Shown: positions 1 to 14,215, counted from the stretch's first letter. The stretch: 64,000 bases of DNA from Cavia porcellus (GCF_034190915.1 NW_026947484.1:74913482-74977481); one strand, 5' to 3'. Numbers and translations are program-made. Notes: generated from the sequence alone by a model not told the origin.

Positions 1-1404
1 TAAAAGTTTACTATTTTTAATATATTTGGGGAGAGTTTGCTTTACTAATAAAGCATTAGTGTGGTAATGCATGAATACATTCATGTGTGTAGACACATAC
101 ACATATAAAAGAACTGCTATTTTTGTATTGGAAAATGTTTGAATATCGATTTTATATTACCTAATGCAACAAAGGGAGGCATCATTAAGGGAGATCGGGG
201 AGAAGAAGCATCACCAAGCATGAGAGCACTTGTTTCTAAGTCATTGTGCTGGATTGCAGGGAGCCCCGGTTCACATTAGCTTTCTGACCTATGTGGGCAG
301 AAAGCTGAAGAAATCAAACTGCACCACCTTTTCCACCCTGCAGGTGTTATGTGTGTGTCATCAGAGCTCCAGGCTCTGCAGCCGGGGACCATCAGACACT
401 GCTGAGTCTCCAGAAGAATGCATTTTGCAAGGGGAAGCGGTCACTTAGCTACTGTGTTGATTCATTTGCAGTGTCCAGTATGAAATACACAGAATGGAGG
501 CTGGAACCTAAAGATACCAAGGCCTCCAGTTTTGTGATATAAATTCAGGGTGTAAAGATGTTAAAAGTTAACAATTCTCCCCCCAAATTTCATCCTTAAA
601 GATATTCTACTACTATGATATATGGTGTAAATTATTCTCTCTCCGCAAACAAAGGACTGTAGTAGAAAAATGTTAAGCCATAGCATCTGTAGCATAGCAA
701 AATATCATACAACCTCCAAAATTCTAATTTTTAAAGATGAATGACCAGAAAAAGCATTCAGGCATCTAAGATCTTGAACACCTATTGTTTGTCAGATCAA
801 GCTGCAAATCACAGCTCTGAGCTAGAGGACTTTTCAGTCTCATGGAGAAGAGAGAAATAAACAGGCAAACAAAATGTGGCACTCGGGTGGAGGTACATAC
901 CAGGAACCTGGGACATCCGGAAAGCAGCACATGACCCAGACAAAGCCCTCAGAAAGATCACGAGACACCTGAACTGGGTGGGCATGAGTTGGCCGCAGTA
1001 GAGATGAAGTAGAAGGAAGGGATTTCTAGAAAGAGAAATGTCCACGGAGAGGCCCTGGAAGCTGCAGGGCTGGGGTGGTGGGGTCGTATTCAGCCCACTT
1101 CAGTGGTTCTGTCTTGCTGGAGCTTTGGGTGAGGGTGAGATCTTAATAGTAGCAACACCTTTCTCTGCCAGCAGTGTGCGGAGACGCCAACCCTCCTTGC
1201 ACCTTGTTCATCTCACGACCCTGGCACTTCAACAGACGCTAAAGCAGGATTCTCACCAGAACATCCCACTCTGAGTCCCGTCCCCTCAGCTCTGCCCTGA
1301 GACTCTAGTGGTCAGCAGAGGTCAGCAAGGGCCATGTTGTCCATGTAAAGCAGTTTGGATGTGGGAAGACATTCAAAGCATGAGCTGTAGGCCGAGCAGC
1401 CTTA

Positions 1405-1605
1405 GTCTGAAACCTGAAATGTTCCAAAACCAAAGCCTTTTAAGTGCTGACATTCTGATCAAAAAGTTTCAGGTTTTAGAGCATGTTTGATTTGCAGATT
1501 AGGAATGATCAACCTTGTATATACATATTCCAAAATCTGGAAAACTCTGAAATCTGAAACAGTTCTGATCCCAGTTTTCATACAAAGAATACTCAATTCT
1601 TAATT
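1405..1605. mobile_element. Tigger-related DNA transposon fragment
   Basis: Phrases such as CAAAAAGTTTCAGGTTTTAG and ATTCCAAAATCTGGAAAACT and the ACTCAATTCT end match a well-known palindromic Tc/mariner (Tigger) non-autonomous repeat. The subfamily is not assigned. Confidence 0.6.
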
Positions 1606-3059
1606 CAAAATGGGAAATGGCCTAGTTTGGCCTACAGAGAATTAAATTGAAAAGGTTACGTCCACTTAATCGAATGTGATGTGAGCATTAAAATAATAAT
1701 TATCAGCATTTGAAATATAGGGAAATTATAATGTAATATTTGGACATTTTTCCATTGTATAATGCTAAGTATTATGAGGACTTGGTACTAAAATTTTTTT
1801 GTAAATTAATAAAAAATAAATTTTAAACATTCAGCCAAGTAATAATTTTTAAAATGCTATTTCTATTTGTATGTGTGAATAGTACATATGTGTTACATAT
1901 CACATATATATGACACACAAAAATTAAGATTAAGGTCTATCTCATATTAGTTTTTAACATGAATTTGCAAGCATTTTACCACTCATACCATTAAATATTC
2001 TCAGAAAACATACATTTTAGCATCTGAATAATATCCAGTTTTACAGAGAAATAGTCAATTTAAATGAATTTGGAAAGATAAATACCATGTAGACTTTGTG
2101 GTGATAGCTGTGGGGAACTGTGGAAACAAATTAATAATGTTTGCATTGTGGGGAAATTCTATTGTCTTAAACGTGATTATTTTCACAATTCAGTGTTAAA
2201 AAAAGATGTCTTAATCTTTGGTGTTTGTTGACTCAACAAGTAACATTGTTCAGGAGAGGCTAATGGAGAAAGTTGTACTTCTGTTTGCCATCCGGCCTGG
2301 TGCTGGGTTTGGGGGGAGGAGGAGGAAGAGTGGGGGAGCTCCTGGGTGCCTTCCCAGTGTCACTGCTGTGACAGGAGACGTGCCTGCCCCAGAGCACGGG
2401 ATTTGGGAGAAGGGGTGCTCTCTGTGCTGCCCGCCCCGCAGGGTATGCCAACCACAGCCCCCTAGAGATGCAGAATTACTTGGTCAGTAATTTGTGGCCT
2501 GCTTGTGCTGTTCTGGGGCACCGGCACTGCTGCATGGGCAGAGGCCCGCAGGCCGCCTTGCACAGGGAGGGGGTCACCTGTGAGCAGGGTGGGAGACGCT
2601 GCAGACAGAGAGGAAGAGAAGCCAATGTCAGGCACCACCCCGCAGTCCTGAGCCAGCAGCAGGACTGGCCCCAGAAAGCTTTTCCTAATAAAAAAGCAGG
2701 CACTCAGCCCCATTTGGGAACCAGTCTACCATATTATATTTGTTTATACACCTCTAAATGTCAAAGAAAATGTCACTTTGTTTTAGAAATATTTTTCACT
2801 TTAGAGGTTTGTTGTAAAAAGGGCTCCAAACTATTGGGGGAGAGTAACTTTAAATTTACATGAAGGATAGATTGTAAGTCTATTTCACAAATTCTCCTGG
2901 ATTACCAGGAGAAACCCTAACTTTAGATCATCAAAGTTGTCTGTATTTGTCAGGCTCCAAAACTGATACATCTCATAATATCTCCTGCCGTCTCAGCTCC
3001 TCACAGTGCCACACTCCAATACCTCCTGAACTTGCTGCCGTTGTCAACCTCGGTGCCTT

Positions 3060-3125
3060 TGCACACACGCACATGCATGCACACACACATATACACACAA
3101 TCTCAGTACCTTTGCACACACGACA
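3060..3125. repeat. CA-rich low-complexity stretch
   Basis: Imperfect CACACA/CATGCA repeats, giving spurious His/Thr-rich ORFs. Confidence 0.8.
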
Positions 3126-4899
3126 ACCACATACCTGACAAATGTTTCTTCATCCTTCAAAACCCAAGGAAGCCATCTCCCTTTGCTGGCATGCCTTCCT
3201 TATCTGCCTCGTTTGTGATTTCTCTATCTTCTCTGGGATTCTTTGAATCTCAGCCTGTTGCCCTTGGGTGCCACACTACCATTCTTTTGTTATGTATCTC
3301 TCCACCCTGAGCAAGAGTTACGTCTCACTCTCCTCTGTGTCCTCCCTGCCTGGCATACAGTGGACACACAGTATGGTTTACATCAAAGTAAACACTTAAT
3401 TGTATGAAGCAAGCGGCTCTTACTTCAATGTGTGGTGTAGCTGTATGTCCAGAGGCTGGACAGGTTCCCAGCAGTCTCAGAGATGCCTATACCAACCCCT
3501 TTGATTTCTATAAGGAAAGGCAGTGTTATAGTTTAAGAACTGGTGGTCAACTTAATGCCAGCTGGATTACATCGGCATGGCACTGAGCGAAGATGCTCCA
3601 CCTGAGGAAAGCTGCTAGGATAAATAGGTGGAGAAGAAGGGAGGTGTCAAGGGTTGAGGCATTAATGCACTGTTGCATGGAGGCATTGTGGGTTCTCCTA
3701 CGAGTTGCTGTTTGAGCTGTTGGTTCTCCTGGAGGAGCTCTGGTCCTCACATCGAGCATTGCTTCCTGGCTCCAGAGGGGAAGACATGTGCTGCTTGGTC
3801 TTCAAGATGAACTCGTCAGGCTGCTTCCTGGCATGTACCCGACTGTGCTTGTTGTCGGAGAAGCTCGGGGCCCCATGTGGCTGAGGATGCCTTTCAGGAT
3901 AGCCCTGGTCTTTGTTGTGAGTGTGACTTCTCGGCTCCAGCATAGAACCCTCATCCCAACTAGCACAGCTCCTGCATCCTGCTGGCATAGGCTTTCTGGC
4001 TTCCACCACTGACCTTTGGGTCTTCCCAGCACAGATCCGTAAAAGAGACTGGCATGAGTCCTTCTTGTGGGCGCTGGACCTCCAGTTAGACTGGGGGAGG
4101 CATTGTCCTGAGCTCTGGATTTTTATCTGGACTCATGTGGGACATTGCTGTGGGGTTTGGGTTCTTGACTAAATAATCTATGTCTTTGGTGCATTTTCCT
4201 GTGTTAACTCCCGGTGACATTATAAAAATAATATTATAAACTCCATGTCCTAATCCTAATTGTTCTCTGTGTACAACCCCTAACTACAACAGGCAGTGAG
4301 TTAAGACTCCTCCAGCCTCCCAGATGCCTGATTAATATTCTCTGATTCCTATCTTGGAATATGCTTAAACCTCTCCTCCAGTCTGACCCACCTGGCACGG
4401 AAACAAGAATTTACAGTGATTCTCACAAGGAAGATTGCATGCCTGGCAACTTGATTTAATTATTTCTGGAGCTCAATTCAGGCCATTCTCATCTGCCTAT
4501 GAAGAAAAAGAATACTCTAGTATTTTTTGGCCACTTTTGAATCAATGTTATGCCAAAAAAAAAGCAAGAGACTTTTTTCCAGTGTAAACTTGGCATTCAC
4601 CCCTAGAGCAGAGGTGTTTTTTTTTTTAATTTCAAGAGAACATTAAAATTTATGAATAAAGTTTTTTATTCCTTCATACAAAGTTAGTAGAAATGTCTAG
4701 TGTTGCCTTGGTTACCCTCAATCTTATGCATAATATAAACAAATGCATATTTTTCAGACTTTCTCAACCTTGGTACTATTGGCATTCTGAGCTGAATAAT
4801 TCTTCATCCTGTACATTATAGGAGGTTTTGTAGGGTCGCTGGCTTTTACCTACTAGCTGCTAATAGTACCCCTCTATTAGATGCTAGTAATATACATGT

Positions 4900-4902
4900 G
4901 CA

Positions 4903-4934
<32 letters not shown>

Positions 4935-4937
4935 TGT
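4900..4937. repeat. (CA)n microsatellite
   Basis: A near-perfect CA run with one CATA interruption. Confidence 0.9.
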
Positions 4938-7900
4938 GACAATCAAACATTCCCCAGACACTGGCAAGTACTATGGGATGCAGAGCAAAACAGTCCCATT
5001 GCAAACCATGAATACATACCCTATGACACACAGACCTACATGCTCATGACATACATGCTGACACTCTCATCTAACCTTGAAAAATTCACTCATTACATGA
5101 AAGTCATTTGTTTTAGAAATGATCTTTCCGGTTTAGAAGTGGGATGTGATATATAGGGTGTGTAGGTAAAGCCACACTCAAACGGAAAGATAGCCTCCCT
5201 TGGAAGGGTGACAATTAGTGCTCTTTTTCAGAGAGGAAGTGCTTCAGGAAGCCAAATGGAGACAGGGCAGTGAGCCTCCCAGTGAGGAAGGCCCACATTC
5301 TGCTCCTTTTTTCACCTCTTCTAACCACTGCTGGGTATCCCATTGTGCAGATTGAGCCCTTGGGAAGCCCGGTTCTCGCAGACTGGCTCAGGTACATTCT
5401 AACACGCTTATTTGGACGTCACGCCTGCTATTTTTAGATTGCTTACTATGTTCTTAGGGTTAGGGTTAGGACACTTAATCCACATCACTTCTTTTAGTCT
5501 TTACAATAAGCCCACCAGGTGCAGAACTGAGCACGTACAGCTGGCCAGCACCAGTACTGCCCACTGCTTTGACCGCTGGTTGAAAATGTGAGGGGTTAGG
5601 GAAGGTGGGGACACACTGCATGCTCTAGCAGAAGCACCCAGAAACCTGCTTGGGAAGGCTGCTTCTCCTCGGGTAGACGTACATGTGATCTGTGTATGCA
5701 TTCTGACTGTGTTCTTACAGTAATTAAGGGTGAGGCATAACTAGTTCTCTGCCGTTTTAAAGAATGGCTTAAGCTGTAAAATGTAGAGTGCTTAGCTGGA
5801 TTATTTCTCCCCAAATTTAAATGTTCAAAGGAAGGAGTGGTTCATCCTAAGCTTTGAGGAGGGCTGGGTCATTCTCCTGCTGCTGTGGCTGAGGTGCGAT
5901 CACAGGCCAGCTGTGACCAGGAGCTCTGAAGAGGAGAAACTCCACGTGGAGGCTGTGGGAACTTCTCAGGAAGGCCCCGTGGCTTCCCAATGCTCTTCTC
6001 CACGTGGAAAATGTTCCTGCCTCTGCCTTCCAGGCAGCAGGGTGGCTTGTGCTGCCCAGGAGTGGAGATTGACCTTGTCACCCGTGATGTTGCTGAGCTC
6101 TTGAGACACAAAAGTGTGACTACATTTCTGGGGCTAGTGTGGGGAATTTTCTCAAGAATCTGGAGCGGGCAGTCAACCCAAGCCCAGCGGGTTCCCTGTT
6201 TCTCCACCTGCCTCACAGTGTGGGTGCAGCACCCACACGGAGCACAGGGTCAGGGACAGAGATGCCTGGGGGAAGTCATGTGAGAGGAGCTGGTGGCTTC
6301 ACCAAACCTGCTGTCAATGGACAGCTTCAGCTCCTGGCTGGCCTGTGCCTTGCTTGGTGTCACTGCCAGGAGAAGACGGGGCCCAAGCTGGAACTCGCAG
6401 TCAGCAAGGAATGCAGCAGAGCCGGAACTCCAGTGAAGTGAGAGACCACGTCCTGGGGATGGGCAGGGGTCCCCGGAGTGTTTGAGGAACAGTTCACATC
6501 TCTGGCCTTTCCTTTGGAGGGCGTTACTTTCTCTGGCAGAAACATCCTTCTCCATCCAGGACAGGTCATCCTTCTTTCAGGAGAAACTTCATGATTGTTT
6601 CTTCTGTATGGAAATAATGGATCTCTTTCCTGTCATTCACAGAGTTCAGCACATACTTGTTGAATGAACGTGCTAGTCCATAGTAGGAGCAGTGCTGTTT
6701 ATAGTAACAAATTATCCTTGTTTAAAACGTTAAGCCATACTGAAATATATAAACCATTCAGTTTTGAGTATTTAGCCATCCATCATTCATTCAATAAACA
6801 TTCATGAATGTCGGCTGTTACTCTAGTAGATAGGAGTACTGTAGAGGAATGAGGAACACAGATTTTTGGCTTCTACAAATTCGATATTCTAGGTGGGCCA
6901 GGCAGACTGAACCAACAGCAAATTTATCATGGCAGATAATAACTCCATGAGAGGGAGAGTGAACCTGTCAGGAAGGGTCAGGTAGGCACAATGCCACTCG
7001 AGCCAGATGGGACAGGGGACATCTGAGGTGAGGGCTGGATGTAGCTGAGGAGCCAGCCATGGCGACTTCCAGGGCAAAGTGGGCCCAGATGTGCACACAG
7101 CTGGTGCAAAGGCCATGGTTGAGAAAGAGCAACAGGACAGCTTTAGGTGACTAGGTCAGACAGGCAGCAGAGACCAAGGCACCCCAAGCTTGATTGACCT
7201 CAGAAGAGATCCAAATGACACCAGTGGGCAGGAAAGAACCATCATCAGATTTATACTTGTGAGGACCATTCTCAGCATCTTCATAATCTTTTACTGGTGC
7301 ATTCATCAAGCATTACTGTATGATAGTTATGCCCTGGACACTGGGCAGTGGCAGTTAAAGGACACAGTACATGGTTTTGGGAACTCTGCAATCTGATCTG
7401 GTGTGGATATCGCTAGAGAAATAGACAAGCAGGGCTCATCAGGCTGATGACATGGGCCTCACTTGGAGGGCTGAGACCCGCACTCAGGGACCCAAGCCGA
7501 GGGCGCAGGAGGAGAGTCCCAGGGAGGAGAGCATTGGTGATGTCCCTAACCCGTGTGAAAAACGCCGGGGTAGCACTGCTGTGGGGATGGGCCACAGAGA
7601 CACCCTTCAATCCGACAGAGTTCAGGGGAGAGCTCTGAGGAAAGGAGAGTTTGATTTCCAGGCCACATTCTGAAAAATGGAAAGCAGCGGACAGGCAGGG
7701 TCCAGTCTATGGAAGGCCCAAGGCAGCAGAGGGAGCAGCTGACTGGCTGGCAGGGTCAGGCCAGCAAGCCTTGAGGCCACAGTTAAGGCCTGGGCCCCTG
7801 ATCTGAGAGCATCTGTAAACAGTCAAGGGATGCGCCTGGGCCTGCATCTTGGAAGGTCACTGGCTGACAGAATGGAAATGTTTTGAAAGAAAGAAAAAGG

Positions 7901-7984
7901 CATGAGTTGGTGAACGGTTGGGAGCTGCTGCGCCATGCTGAGGCCCAGACAGGAGTGGTCATGGCGGGGAGGCGGCAGAGTGGG

Positions 7985-8092
7985 TCTGAGCATGCGCAGG
8001 AAGTGGAGCCGGGACAGGCCCGGATGAGCACGTGGACTTCTGAGCATGCGCAGGAGGTAGAGCGGGGAGAGGCCCGGATGAGCAATTGGATG
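7985..8092. repeat. 54-bp tandem duplication with NRF1-like sites
   Basis: Two adjacent 54-bp units (7985-8038 and 8039-8092) share TCTGAGCATGCGCAGGA and AGGCCCGGATGAGCA. Each includes GCATGCGCA, the core of the NRF1 palindrome. Confidence 0.75.
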
Positions 8093-8799
8093 TGGACTGT
8101 ATCCCAAGAAAGATGAATTATTAACAACCCGCACAGTGCCATTTTGGAAATGGTGGGTGTCACAAGTGTTTGCCCAGACAGCAAAACAAACAATACCATG
8201 TGGGACAGAAGTAGGATGGGAGTGGATGATGATGCGTACTTTGGGGAGCAGTTTGACACAGCTGCTTTGGGTGGGAAGACTGAAGTGAGGATATGCCCTT
8301 GGGAGTACCAGCAGGCAAGTAACTCAGGGGACAGTGAATGGGATCTCCGGGGACATCACATCTCAGGTGCTTCGCAACTGTCCGAGCATAGGTCTGCACT
8401 GTGGCGCACATCAGGAGGCTGCTGAGGGGGGACAGACACCCTTGCAGCAGCAGGGCCTGTGGACAGGTGGCCTGCAGGTGATGGATGAGTTGAAGCCTCT
8501 GCCTGAGAAGTGCTTCCCATCATCTTCTCGCGGTAGTAGTTTGGAGGCATTTAAGTGAATGATCGATCCGTCTTGTTTTTCTGCATTGTACTTAAAAAGG
8601 GTGGTTGAATATTTTAGGACACCTCTTTCTCTTGACTTTATGCTCAAACTGCATGAGGAGCAACAAAAGCAAATTGCCTTTTTTCCCTAACACTAACTTC
8701 TTTACAAATCTCACTTCAGAAATACTTGATGTGGCCTTCAAAAGGTTACTGCACTGTTATTTAAAAAGGGCTTTTCCCGCTTGGATCGTTTCTACTGTG

Positions 8800-9115
8800 T
8801 CTGTGGCTCTCATGATAACGCCTCCAGGATCAGGGTTATGCAAGTCTGTGTAAGTGTCTGCTCTCGTTTCTTCCGGGTGAAGCAGACTTGCAGGATCCTG
8901 TGATTGTTCTGCTGATGTTTTGAGGGGACAGCCATACAGCGTCCACAGTGGACACACCATTTCGCCTTCCCACCAGTGAGGCACAAGGGTCCCAATGTGT
9001 CCCCAGCAAAACTTGTTATTTTCTGACATTTAGATAATAGCCATCCTAATGCATGTGAAGCAATGTGTCCTACCTCTTCCAAAAATTCTGGCCTTCTCCT
9101 GAGCACATTGGGTAG
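8800..9115 (-). mobile_element. L1 3' UTR fragment
   Basis: The reverse orientation of an L1 3' end is recognisable, for example CACCAGTGAGGCACAAGGG near 8972 and GATAATAGCCATCCTAATGC near 9033. Confidence 0.65.
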
Positions 9116-10174
9116 TTATTTATTTTAAAATTGACAGATTGGAATAAGAAGTTTCACTTTTGATAGTTAAACAAGAGCAAAATGAGGTCTCTCTGAGACC
9201 TCCTACTCCAGCTGTAAAAGGCAATGTCACGGTCTCCTTAATAAACTGAAAGCACATCTGGAAATCAGGGGAAAATGGGTCTTTTCTAATTCAGAGATAC
9301 TGCCATCAAAAGTGAAGACACTCTCGTTTTTAAATGTTGCTCTCTGTGACCACTGTATTAATATTCATAAAGCTCTTGAAAGGAGATTGCCATTAAGGCC
9401 TTTGCGGTTGCCACTGGGTTTCAGAGCCCTGCTGCAGAGATTCACTTGCCGTGCTCTTCCAGTGCTCTTCAGATAGGCTGTGTTTGACTGTAAGTTCCAC
9501 CACCGATCTGCAAGCTGGTGCTCCTGAAACTGAGACGTGGTATGAGAAATGCCAAGGTTGGAGAGAATGCTTTGGAAGAAGCTTCTGGAGCTGAGTTTGT
9601 ATGGGCACTTCATGGAGATGGTGTTTGAGAGCAGAACACTGCCAGGATTAAGCAGCCTCTCCCTGTCAGCAAATGCCACCAAACATGACTGAGCAGCACT
9701 CAGGATGGAGGAGAGGCTGCACTGCTTGTCTTCAAAGCAGAGAGCTAGTGTTTCTTGACGTTCTGTCCCAAGGGCATTCACACTAACACAAGCCAGTGGG
9801 TGCTATGGACAGTTAAAGACCCCATTCCTCTGCACATCTTGGAGAAAGCTGATCACCTGAGTGTTAGGAGCCATAGGACCCAAAGATGTCGAGGTAGAAG
9901 GGGTTGATTTTTTCACAGTGACCTGAATCTTTTTTTTTTTAAACACGTCAGAACTGACTTGTTTTCTAATCCATTTTATTTCAAAGAAAGAAAAATAAAA
10001 TTTCAAAACACATCAATCAGGGGGCAACAATGGTACATACATTGTGCATTGTCATCCCCAAATGATTCACCCAGAGCACAAGACATCTGCATCCAATTAT
10101 CTGAACAATACCAGCACAAATCCTTCTCTTCAGTGAACTCAGAGAAATCAATAGCATAACTAGCTTATCTATCT

Positions 10175-10268
10175 TTTTATATACATATACTATATATACA
10201 TATACATATGTATATATAGTATATATGTACATATAGTATATATGTATATGTATATATAGTATATATGT
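10175..10268. repeat. AT-rich microsatellite
   Basis: Repeats of TATATACATATA/TAGTATATATG, partly palindromic, lie directly at the 3' end of the L1 that follows. They may derive from its tail. Confidence 0.8.
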
Positions 10269-11990
10269 TTTTTCTTTCAGCTCATACTACTGAGACAATA
10301 CAATGTTTACACATGTGAGTCTGATTTATTTCACTAATGAGTATGGTTCTCAAGTTGCATCCATTTACCTATAAAAGTTTCCTATTTATCCTTCTTTATG
10401 GCTTAATAGTATTCCGTTGTATAAAAATAACATCTTTTATATCCATTCCTCAATCAAGCATTTAGGTTGTTTCCAAGATCTAGCTATTACAAATTGTGCT
10501 GCTATACACATGGGTACACATATATTGCTGTGGTATGATGTTTTTAATTCTTTTGGAAAGATACCCAGAAGAAGAATAGCTGGGTTGAATGGGGCTTTGA
10601 ATCCTAGTTCTTTAAAGGAATCTCCACACTGATTTCCACAGTGGTTGCACCAGTCACACTCCCATCAAAAGCAGGGTAGGCTTTCTCCCCTCCCTCCCGC
10701 AACCCTTCCAGCATTTGTTATTGCTTGATATGAGCCATTCTCTCTGGGATGAGGTGGAATCTTTGTTGTTTTAATTTGCATCTCTCAAATGACCAGTGAT
10801 GCTGAACATTTTTTAAATGCTGCTTGTATTTATTTATCTGAAAAGTATATGGTCATCTCAGATGCCCATTTTTTAATTTGGTCTTTAAATCTGGGAGGAC
10901 TGATTTTTTTTTTTTTTGAGTTCTTCATATGTTCTTAATAGCAATCCTTTGAAAAACAGCTGTCAAACATTTTCTCCCAGATTATGGGTTGTCTTAAAGT
11001 TTTTCCATAGGATAAGATCCCAATTGTTAATTGTTTGTGGTAGATCCTGTGCAATCAGGGATTTGTTCAAAAGTCTTTGCCTACAGCAGTGTCTTCAAGA
11101 GTTTTACCTACTCTAGTTTCCAGCAGATTTAATGTTTCTGTTTTAATATTAAGATCTTTGATCTGTTTTGAATTTAATTTAGTGCATAGTGGAAGACATA
11201 GTTCCAACGTTAATCTTCGCCATATGCAGAGCCAGTTTTTCTAGCACCATTTATTTAAACAGACTATCTTCTAGGGAATGTGTTTGGCACCTTTGTCAAA
11301 GATATGATGGCTTAGTGTATCTGGAGTTGTTTCTCCATCTTCTAATATATTCCATTAATCTTTGGGTCTTGTTTTTGGTTTGTTTTGCCAGTACCACACT
11401 ATTTTTATCACAGTAGCTTTATAGTATAATTTGAAGTCAGGGATTGTGATGTCTCCTGTCTTGTCTTTGTTGCTCAGTATCACCTTTGCTATTCTAGTCT
11501 CTTCTGGTTCCAGATGAATTTTAGGATCATTTTCTCTATGTCTGTGCAATGTGCTAATTAGGCTTTTAATTGGGATTGTATTGAATCAGTATAACAGTTT
11601 TGGAAGTATGGCCATTTTCACTATATTGGTTCTTCCTATCCAAGAGCATGGGATATCTCTCCATTTTCTAATATCCTCTTTAATCTCCTTTTCAGAGTAC
11701 TGTGCTTTTTAATATAGAGGACTTTTACATCCTTCATTAGATTGATCCCTGGGTATTTCATTTTTTTGAATTCTACTGCGAACAGTGTTCTTTCCCTGAT
11801 ATCTCTCTCAGTGAGTTTGTTATTTGTGTACAGGAATGCTATTGATGTTTGAGTATTGACTTTGTAACCCGCTACATTACTGAATTTGCTTATTAAATCT
11901 AGAAGTCTTTTGGTGGAGTTTTTGGGGTCTTCTGTGAAGCGTATCATAATGACTTGAATCTTAACAGACACATAATTCTAGAGAATTTTT
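10269..11990 (-). mobile_element. 5'-truncated L1 with ORF2 remnants
   Basis: The - strand encodes pieces of L1 ORF2. At 11636-11971 these are reverse transcriptase text (SIAFLYTNNKL, KYPGINL, EISHALG), and at 11355-11549 the later phrase IPDFKLYYKATVIKIVWYW. The rest, to about 10270, is the ORF2 end and 3' UTR. Frames are broken between pieces, so it is inactive. Confidence 0.85.
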
Positions 11991-13840
11991 TAAAATATTA
12001 AAATAAAATCATCAATATATTGGAAAACATGAGCCAATACATTTTCTACCAATAGGAGTCAGACGAAGAAGTTAATATATAAGGGGTATGGGTACCCTTA
12101 TTTGGTAACCATACAATCTAAATAAATATATGAACTCAATAATCTTTTCTATGTTTGAATTTAAAGGAATATTTTCATTTAAGAGAATAGAAAGTAGGCC
12201 TTAAACAGGATATTGCTTAAAACTGCAGTCCTGGGACAACTTTTCACCTGTAGTCATTTAGGAAGAGGAGATTTTATGGTATCTCCTTTGCTATTGACAA
12301 TAAAGGAGAAATTTAGTAGATTTTTTTTATATTTTAAAGTCCATTTTCATGGATGGGAAAACAAGTTACTTTTAACTGAAAAATGAGAGGTAGGATGTAG
12401 ATATATATGTTCTTAAATTTATCAGTAATATAATCCAAAGTGAAAGATTACAAATTCAGGTTTTTAAGGGTCTTGCCAAATTTAGACCATCCAATGTATG
12501 TAGGATAAGATAGACTTGAGCCTCGTGTGTGTGAGGCTCGAATTTATAAACAGACTGGCCTGGTATATGGACAGCCAAAGTCCAGAGCAAGCATTAGCTG
12601 AAGGCTTTTAAGTATCATATGATGACTTTAAATCTTATTCAAGATTTAGAAAAGAGTCATTTCAAAGCAGCAAGCTAAATTTTGTGAACAACACCTTTTG
12701 GAATTATTTTCTGCAGTGCTCAAGTCTACCAATGCTGTTTTATCAAACTGTTCTTTTAGTTTCTTTATTTACTACATCTGTATTTTAAAAGATCCTTGTA
12801 TTATTTTTAATCCCTGAATTAAAATTTTCTGTTTCAGCAGATCTGTGTTTTCCCCTTCAGCAGGCCGCATGTACTATATATGCACAAATGTTCGTGTGTA
12901 CGCTTCTTACATTAATCTTTAAAAGTTCTGTCTAAAGTGTAAGTTCTGTCTAAAGTGCAAGTACCATTGCCAGAACCTGAGATCTTTTAAGAGTACCAAT
13001 AATATTTACCCTATAGTGCATAATCCCCTGGCTACAAATTAAACCTAATACTTGATTTGACCTAAAGTAGCGAGCTAATTCCTTCCTGACACACATGGGA
13101 AACATTAGGTCTACTTTGGGAATACACCAAGTTAGTCCAACTGCTGCTGCTTTGGAACAATAATAAAAAACTAAGGAAAATCATTGGTCCCCCCCAAAAC
13201 ACTGTTGGGGATGAACAGAAGAAATGAATTTTTGCAGAAATCACAGTTACCTTAAAAGATTCAGTCCCAAATATCTACTGCCATCAAGACACCAGTGAAC
13301 CTCTGCACTTTATGGCAAAAGTTGATGTTTTTTATTGAACTTTCTTGAATTATGTGGCATAATTCATTTTTTAAATTTTTGCCACCTGAGGTTACTGCTT
13401 AATTCAGGCCCTGAAAATCCAAGGCACTTTCTCCCTGTGTAACAAAGGTATCACGTTTATGATATTATAAATATGACCCTAAAACAATGAAACTGAAGGT
13501 TGATGCTCACACCCAGGCACTAAGCTGTTCATTGTTGGTCTGCATGGAGCCGCATCATTATATAAATTAATGACAATGCTGGGCACACTGTTCAGTTTAC
13601 CTTTCAATCTCAGTAACTTCCTCAATGAAGAAAGCAAATGCATTCATGTACATTCTGGGCAAACCCTTACCTCATTATGCCCTGGGACCTCTCACTCTTA
13701 ATGTTCTTTGTGACTTTCAAAGATTTTTTCAGACTTTGGAAAATTACAGGAACATGGTACTGTTCGTTGGGTGGCATTTGTAAAGAGCACCTCTGCGTGT
13801 AGTAGTAGTGCCCTGTTGTCTGAAGTTTTGCTTTCCATGG
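11991..13840. other. AT-rich noncoding DNA
   Basis: I recognise nothing except a 19-bp tandem repeat (GTTCTGTCTAAAGTG twice, near 12925-12960). Confidence 0.5.
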
Positions 13841-14215
13841 TGTATTAGTCAGCTTTCCACTGCTGGGACACAATAACTTAGCCTCAGGAAGGACAGTTTA
13901 AGGAAGAAAGGTTAAATGAACTTAAAAGAGGAAAGGTTTAATTTGGCTCATGGTTTCAGGTGGTACAGTCTACAGTCAGCTGGTTCTAAGGCGTGAACAT
14001 CCTGGAGAAAGGTGAGGTGGAGGAAAGCTGTTTTCATGTTATCCAGGAGAAGAGCAGAAAAACAACATAGAGCAGGAGGCCAGAGATTACATGCACTACC
14101 CACCTGGGTGGGTCACACTTCCATGGCCCACCCAGATGCACCCAGAAATGTGTTTTACTAATCCCTAGGTAGCTTCCAAGCCAATCAGGTTGACAATAGA
14201 TCCTAATCATCACAC
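13841..14215 (-). mobile_element. MaLR-type LTR
   Basis: Read on the + strand it starts TGTATTAGTCAGCTTTCC and includes GGTTTAATTTGGCTCATGG, the reverse complement of a mammalian MaLR LTR end. Confidence 0.6.

Larger units (their letters stand above)
1..8799. other. Noncoding DNA, presumed APBA1 intron 1
   Basis: Apart from the repeats listed separately I see no exon with coding character. Short ORFs here lack family resemblance and overlap on both strands. Segments near 6640-6870 and 7290-7370 read like ancient MIR-era repeats (CATTCATTCAATAAACATTC). Confidence 0.6.

Noticed and set aside
2468..2863. 131-codon + strand ORF
   Set aside because: Low-complexity start, no motif, and a competing ORF on the other strand.
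5454..5470. Telomere-like TTAGGG repeats
   Set aside because: Fewer than three units; too short to mean anything.
7985..8092. CRISPR-like repeats
   Set aside because: Only two adjacent units without spacers, in a mammalian genome.
9365..9781. 138-codon - strand ORF
   Set aside because: No family resemblance, no splice or promoter context, typical chance ORF.
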